A DNA stretch of 64,000 bases from Priapulus caudatus (Eukaryota > Priapulida > Priapulimorpha > Priapulimorphida > Priapulidae). Location of the stretch: positions 362,647-426,646 of the forward strand of contig NW_014577067.1 of the NCBI RefSeq assembly GCF_000485595.1. The letters are read 5' to 3'. Under the pieces are notes generated by a model. It was not told the origin of the DNA and made no database searches. It worked only from the letters and a program-made list of their open reading frames with translations. Made by a program: the position numbers and the translations under genes. Shown in pieces: positions 60,381 to 64,000 of the stretch (the stretch's first letter is position 1; every line of letters begins with the position of its first letter).

Positions 60381-62687
60381 TTTGTTGTGGTTATCTATAT
60401 GACAAGTGAACGACATCCTGTCATTTGCCGCAGTGAAACTGAGGAATATTTTGTTGACCCAGTTTCCAGTACCAAAAAAAGGTTTCCGAGTCTTTCAGCA
60501 CCGGCAGAGCTTCAACTGTCTGTTATTGTGCCTGCATACAATGAGCAAGAAAGGTGTAAGTACCACAGAGGACCTAAGGTTGACTTACTTACATCTAAGT
60601 ATTATGAGGTAAAGATGAAGATTCATTTTTGGCTGGAGTGGAGGGTATAGATGTTACTAGTTGTCAGCATGTTTACATCAGTGACAGTATGTTTAGCACC
60701 CATTTCAAGTGGTTAGTTGAGCATTAACCAACTTCTGCAATATATCTTGTTAATTAATGTGATGCATAAAATAATAAATGCCATAGACTGTAAGTGTCAC
60801 TTTGTCTGTTTTAGTGCCCAAGATGATGGATGAGTGTCTGGATTACTTGGAAGCTAGAAGAGTAAGTACACATGCAGTGATAGTGTATATGGTTCGGTTA
60901 GCATAATTGATGTCATTGGTGTCTATTGTATGTCATTTTCATACAATAAATGGAATGGTTCTTATTTTTATTCCTTGGTGAAAATAAAATAAAATGTAGT
61001 TTCATTTTTTGTGCCATTTCAATTGTACTGTCTGGCTGAAAAACCAAGACCCTAATACTACCATCTTCGATTTACAGAAAGAAAGTGAACATTTTCAGTA
61101 TGAAGTTATTGTGGTAGACGATGGGAGCAGTGACAAAACAACAGAGGTTGGTATATGATGTGTGTGTGCTTGCTCTGCTGAATTGTTAAGCCTAGCAGGT
61201 ATTTAATGTCCAATAGTTGCTAATATATAACATTGCTATTGTCTAACTCAGTATATATTGTCACACCTTTTAGGTCGCACTGAAGTATTCTCACAAGTTT
61301 GGTACGGATAAAGTTAGAGTTCTGACTTTTGAGAAAAATAGAGGAAAGGGAGGAGCAGTGAGACTAGTAAGTAAAGTCAAAACACACTTAGGTAGGAAGT
61401 TTCAATCTGTATTGTACAAGATATAATCTACAACTGTGGAAAACTAATCTGTAATACAACACATTTTGTAAAGAATATTGTAAAGAACACATATTGTAAA
61501 GAAATAAAAAATGATAGCAATGTTGAAACAGTGTTATTCTATTATAGGATTATGGTTAGAATTTCACCAAATCAATTTTGCTTTATATCTACCGGTGCTC
61601 TCAACCCCTATTACATATATCTGTTTATCTAAGTGATAATATTGTAATATGCATTTATCCATTCATTCATGACAGGGTATGATGAGTTCAAGAGGAGAAC
61701 ATTTGCTGTTTGCTGATGCTGATGGTGCATCTAGTTTTCCTGACTACTCCAAAGTGGAAATGAAAATGAGGAAAATATGTGATAGTAATAAGGTAATTCC
61801 AACAAATATTTTTAGCCATCTTGCAAAAAAACATCATTGCTGTATGGAGAAGACTCACATAATAGACTCAGGCAGCAGCAGCCACAACAGCAATGGTAAC
61901 AGATGTTACAGGAGTAGCAACAGTTGTTGTAGGAGCAGCAGTGGTAGTAGTAGCCACAGGCAGTAACAACAGCAGCCATTCAATTGAGTAATTTTTGGTC
62001 TTGCAGACTAATGAGGCGATAGTTTGTGGATCAAGGGCTCACTTACAAGACGAGGCTGTTGCAACAGTGAGTGTGATGTTACTTCTCGTTTATGCATGCA
62101 CCAGATTTAAATTTTTCTGCTTCCTTATAAAGTTTCACCAAGGAAACTTCACAATTGTGACATTCTTAGGCGTTCTGCCATCGTCTGTTCTATATTCTAT
62201 TATATAACTATCTAAAAAATATCTTGGACTTTACAAAGAATATATGTCTATGCTGGTACAATGGCTATGCTGGCCCTCCTTAAAAGTCAGAGACTATTGT
62301 GCATAACGAGGGGAGAGGTGTTAAATGATGTTGCCACTTATTGAGTTATTGAATCTGCATTGCTTCAGTAGTTGGTTATCTGTAATGTACAGTCACAAAA
62401 AGTGTGAACCTAATGATATTTCTGCCTTACGCTTGACTCTAGAAAGTCAATCGTTGTATGAATATTTTTTTCTCAATAATTAGCATTTCAAGTATCCATT
62501 ATCATTGTAAGTGTCCATTATCATATTGATTTCAGCGTTCCTTATTTCGGACTTTGTTGATGCACGGATTTCACTTCATGGTCTGGTTGCTATGTGTAAG
62601 AGGCATCAGGGACACCCAGTGTGGCTTTAAGCTTCTCACCAGGCAAGCAGCTCGGTCAACCTTCAGTAACCTTCATGTCGAACGCTG
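60381..62687 (+). CDS. ALG5: Dolichyl-phosphate beta-glucosyltransferase, partial (7 exons)
   Basis: ER membrane enzyme that makes dolichyl-phosphate glucose from UDP-glucose for N-glycan precursor assembly. Exons: 60381-60555, 60815-60861, 61078-61146, 61274-61366, 61676-61792, 62007-62066, 62536-62687, all in phase. GT2-type (GT-A fold) motifs in order: LSVIVPAYNEQERLPKMMDE, VIVVDDGSSDKT, VRVLTFEKNRGKGGAVR, SSRGEHLLFADADG (the DxD-type metal/nucleotide motif), AIVCGSRAHLQDEA, and GFHFMVWLLCVRGIRDTQCG followed by FKLLTRQAARSTFSN and HVERW. It starts with the end of a membrane segment (FVVVIYM), so the first exon is missing from the annotation; the last exon ends in phase 2 inside the W codon. 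The C-terminal third (after HVERW) was not found before 64 kb and probably lies to the right. Confidence 0.93.
61863..61980. repeat. CAG/AGT-rich trinucleotide tract
   Basis: Imperfect AGC, AAC and AGT triplets in the ALG5 intron between the exons ending at 61792 and starting at 62007. The frame reads Ser/Asn/Arg repeats but is intronic. Confidence 0.8.
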
Positions 62688-64000
62688 GTGAGTGTTAGCG
62701 AGTGCCCGGTCCACAGGGGCATTTTATACTCTGTATTTATAGAGGATCATGCAGGGTTTCTTCTGAGGGAAAATTAGACAAAGGAGGTAATGGCCAGTTT
62801 GGGAAAAAAACGCGCACGTTGGATTCAAATACAGGATGTATTGATATAGATATAGGATATACTTATCAGTAAATAGTAAATACAGGAACATTTTCACAAC
62901 GCCGATGTTAAATTTGACAACGGCGGTGCACCACTGTGCCTCCTATGTATAAGAAACCCTGATCATGTATTGTGAAGGTTGGACAATTGAATTATTGTTG
63001 TCAACTTTCATACTAGTAGTGTTACCGTAGAACATAAGCAGGTTTAGTTTATATTTGATGGCTATAATTTATGTTGCTACAAAGTTATCAGTATCATGCA
63101 CTCACATCATAATTATGTAAGTAGTCACCTTCTTTCCTTCCTTCCTTCACTTTACAATATAACTGCAATAAAAGGATACAAGGATACACAAACACTCAGC
63201 CATGATACGATGTGTTTACGTTTATCATTGCTTGCTTTTTGATCTCTGTCCTTTTGATGAAACGGTTATAAATTCTCACTATAGCCCGCGTTCGCGGCCT
63301 GCGGCAGTTTATCGAACGCGGGCTATAGTACTACTACTAGAGCTACGTGTGGATGGGATGGCATGCGATGGCATGGGATAGATGGGATGGAACCAAGCGG
63401 GTTGAAGTCAACTGAGTAACGCCTACCTCCCATAGCCTAGCGCCTAGTCTCTCTACTCACACCTTCGGTGCTCGCATTGGGGGATTTAGATATAGGTGCC
63501 TGTGGGCAACGCCGGGTATCCGCTAGTACCTGAATATTCTTCAACATCCAAGAACCTGATACTGTCGCTGTACTACTAGGGCCTACTAGTTTTAAACACG
63601 CGCGCTATGCTTACCGCTTTGAAACTGCTGAAGCAGTTCCGAGAATACGCTGACTTCTCAATAAATGTTGAGGCAAACGGTGACAGATTCTAAACGCAGA
63701 CATGACAGAACTGATTGGTTGCCAAGTGCTGAGCCCTGAGCCAAGTGCTCAAGTTGACAACCAGTTTTTCCCCACGAGATGGCAGTCCAGAATAGACGGC
63801 ACATTTGTCCATAACTTGCAGCTCCAGGGGACAATGCGCTATAAGTTCAGGAACAGTGAGCCCATCTAAGTCGAGTAACCATAATAGAGGTAACCAGATA
63901 ACTAGCTGGTAGGTGCAATTATTTTAATATCAGTATAAACTATGTATGGTTTAAATTTATAGTAATATAAACCTAGTTTTATTACGGTAATAATTTAGTA
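62688..64000. other. No recognised exon; probable ALG5 intron
   Basis: No part of the remaining ALG5 sequence was recognised. The region holds a 17 bp perfect inverted repeat at 63278-63329 and GGGAT repeats near 63350-63390. It is most likely intron between the exon ending at 62687 and exons outside the window. Confidence 0.5.
63278..63329. repeat. Inverted repeat ACTATAGCCCGCGTTCG
   Basis: Two perfect 17 bp arms separated by 18 bp. The CTATAGCCC core and a nearby CTAGAGCTA resemble the ends of the fold-back elements at 17433 and 54951, so this may be a decayed relative. No target duplication was found. Confidence 0.55.

Overview
The window is animal nuclear DNA. Five protein families conserved across animals are recognisable as multi-exon genes with GT-AG introns whose phases match. 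Introns run from about 120 bp to more than 5 kb and are full of microsatellites and short inverted-repeat transposons. I see no operons, bacterial genes, CRISPR array or viral genes. A non-vertebrate, probably aquatic, animal fits, but the phylum cannot be fixed from this sequence. No run of N is present.

Layout. 1-12.9 kb is repeat-rich with no recognised gene, apart from one candidate 3'-terminal exon at 4760-5041 (+). 12.95-18.72 kb (-) is an eight-exon DHHC palmitoyltransferase of the ZDHHC3/7 type, whose large first intron holds a hAT MITE and a ~700 bp fold-back element. 19.87-21.45 kb (+) is a two-exon CFAP95 (C9orf135) gene, head-to-head with the palmitoyltransferase. 24.73-44.22 kb (-) is KANSL1, the scaffold of the NSL histone acetyltransferase complex, in nine coding exons, with a probable 5' noncoding exon and promoter near 46.2-46.4 kb. 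41.95-55.62 kb (-) holds the exons of ACADL, the mitochondrial long-chain acyl-CoA dehydrogenase. 60.38-62.69 kb (+) is the N-terminal two thirds of ALG5, dolichyl-phosphate beta-glucosyltransferase, which should continue past the right edge.

The most striking result is structural. Read along the minus strand, the ACADL exons appear in the order 6-7, then 2-5, then 8-9. KANSL1 coding exon 1 sits between ACADL exons 5 and 8, and ACADL exons 8-9 sit inside KANSL1 intron 1. Every exon is unique, has good splice sites and joins in phase once the order is corrected. Two adjacent block swaps would restore both genes, and (TA)n tracts lie at two of the implied junctions (43.06-43.11 and 55.08-55.13 kb). 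A scaffolding error or a rearranged haplotype is the likely cause. Separately, KANSL1 coding exon 7 has one base too many: its two halves are in different frames, and removing one base gives an 1121-residue protein.

The rest of the interest lies in mobile elements. At least nine short palindromic insertions have near-exact target duplications. They include hAT-type MITEs with 8 bp duplications, a set of tiny hairpins of 47-99 bp, a Mutator-like fold-back family with 10-12 bp duplications, and a 265 bp palindrome with four TTAGGG units at its core. The five genes belong to unrelated pathways (protein palmitoylation, ciliary doublet microtubules, H4K16 acetylation, fatty-acid oxidation, N-glycan precursor synthesis) and are neighbours without an evident functional link.
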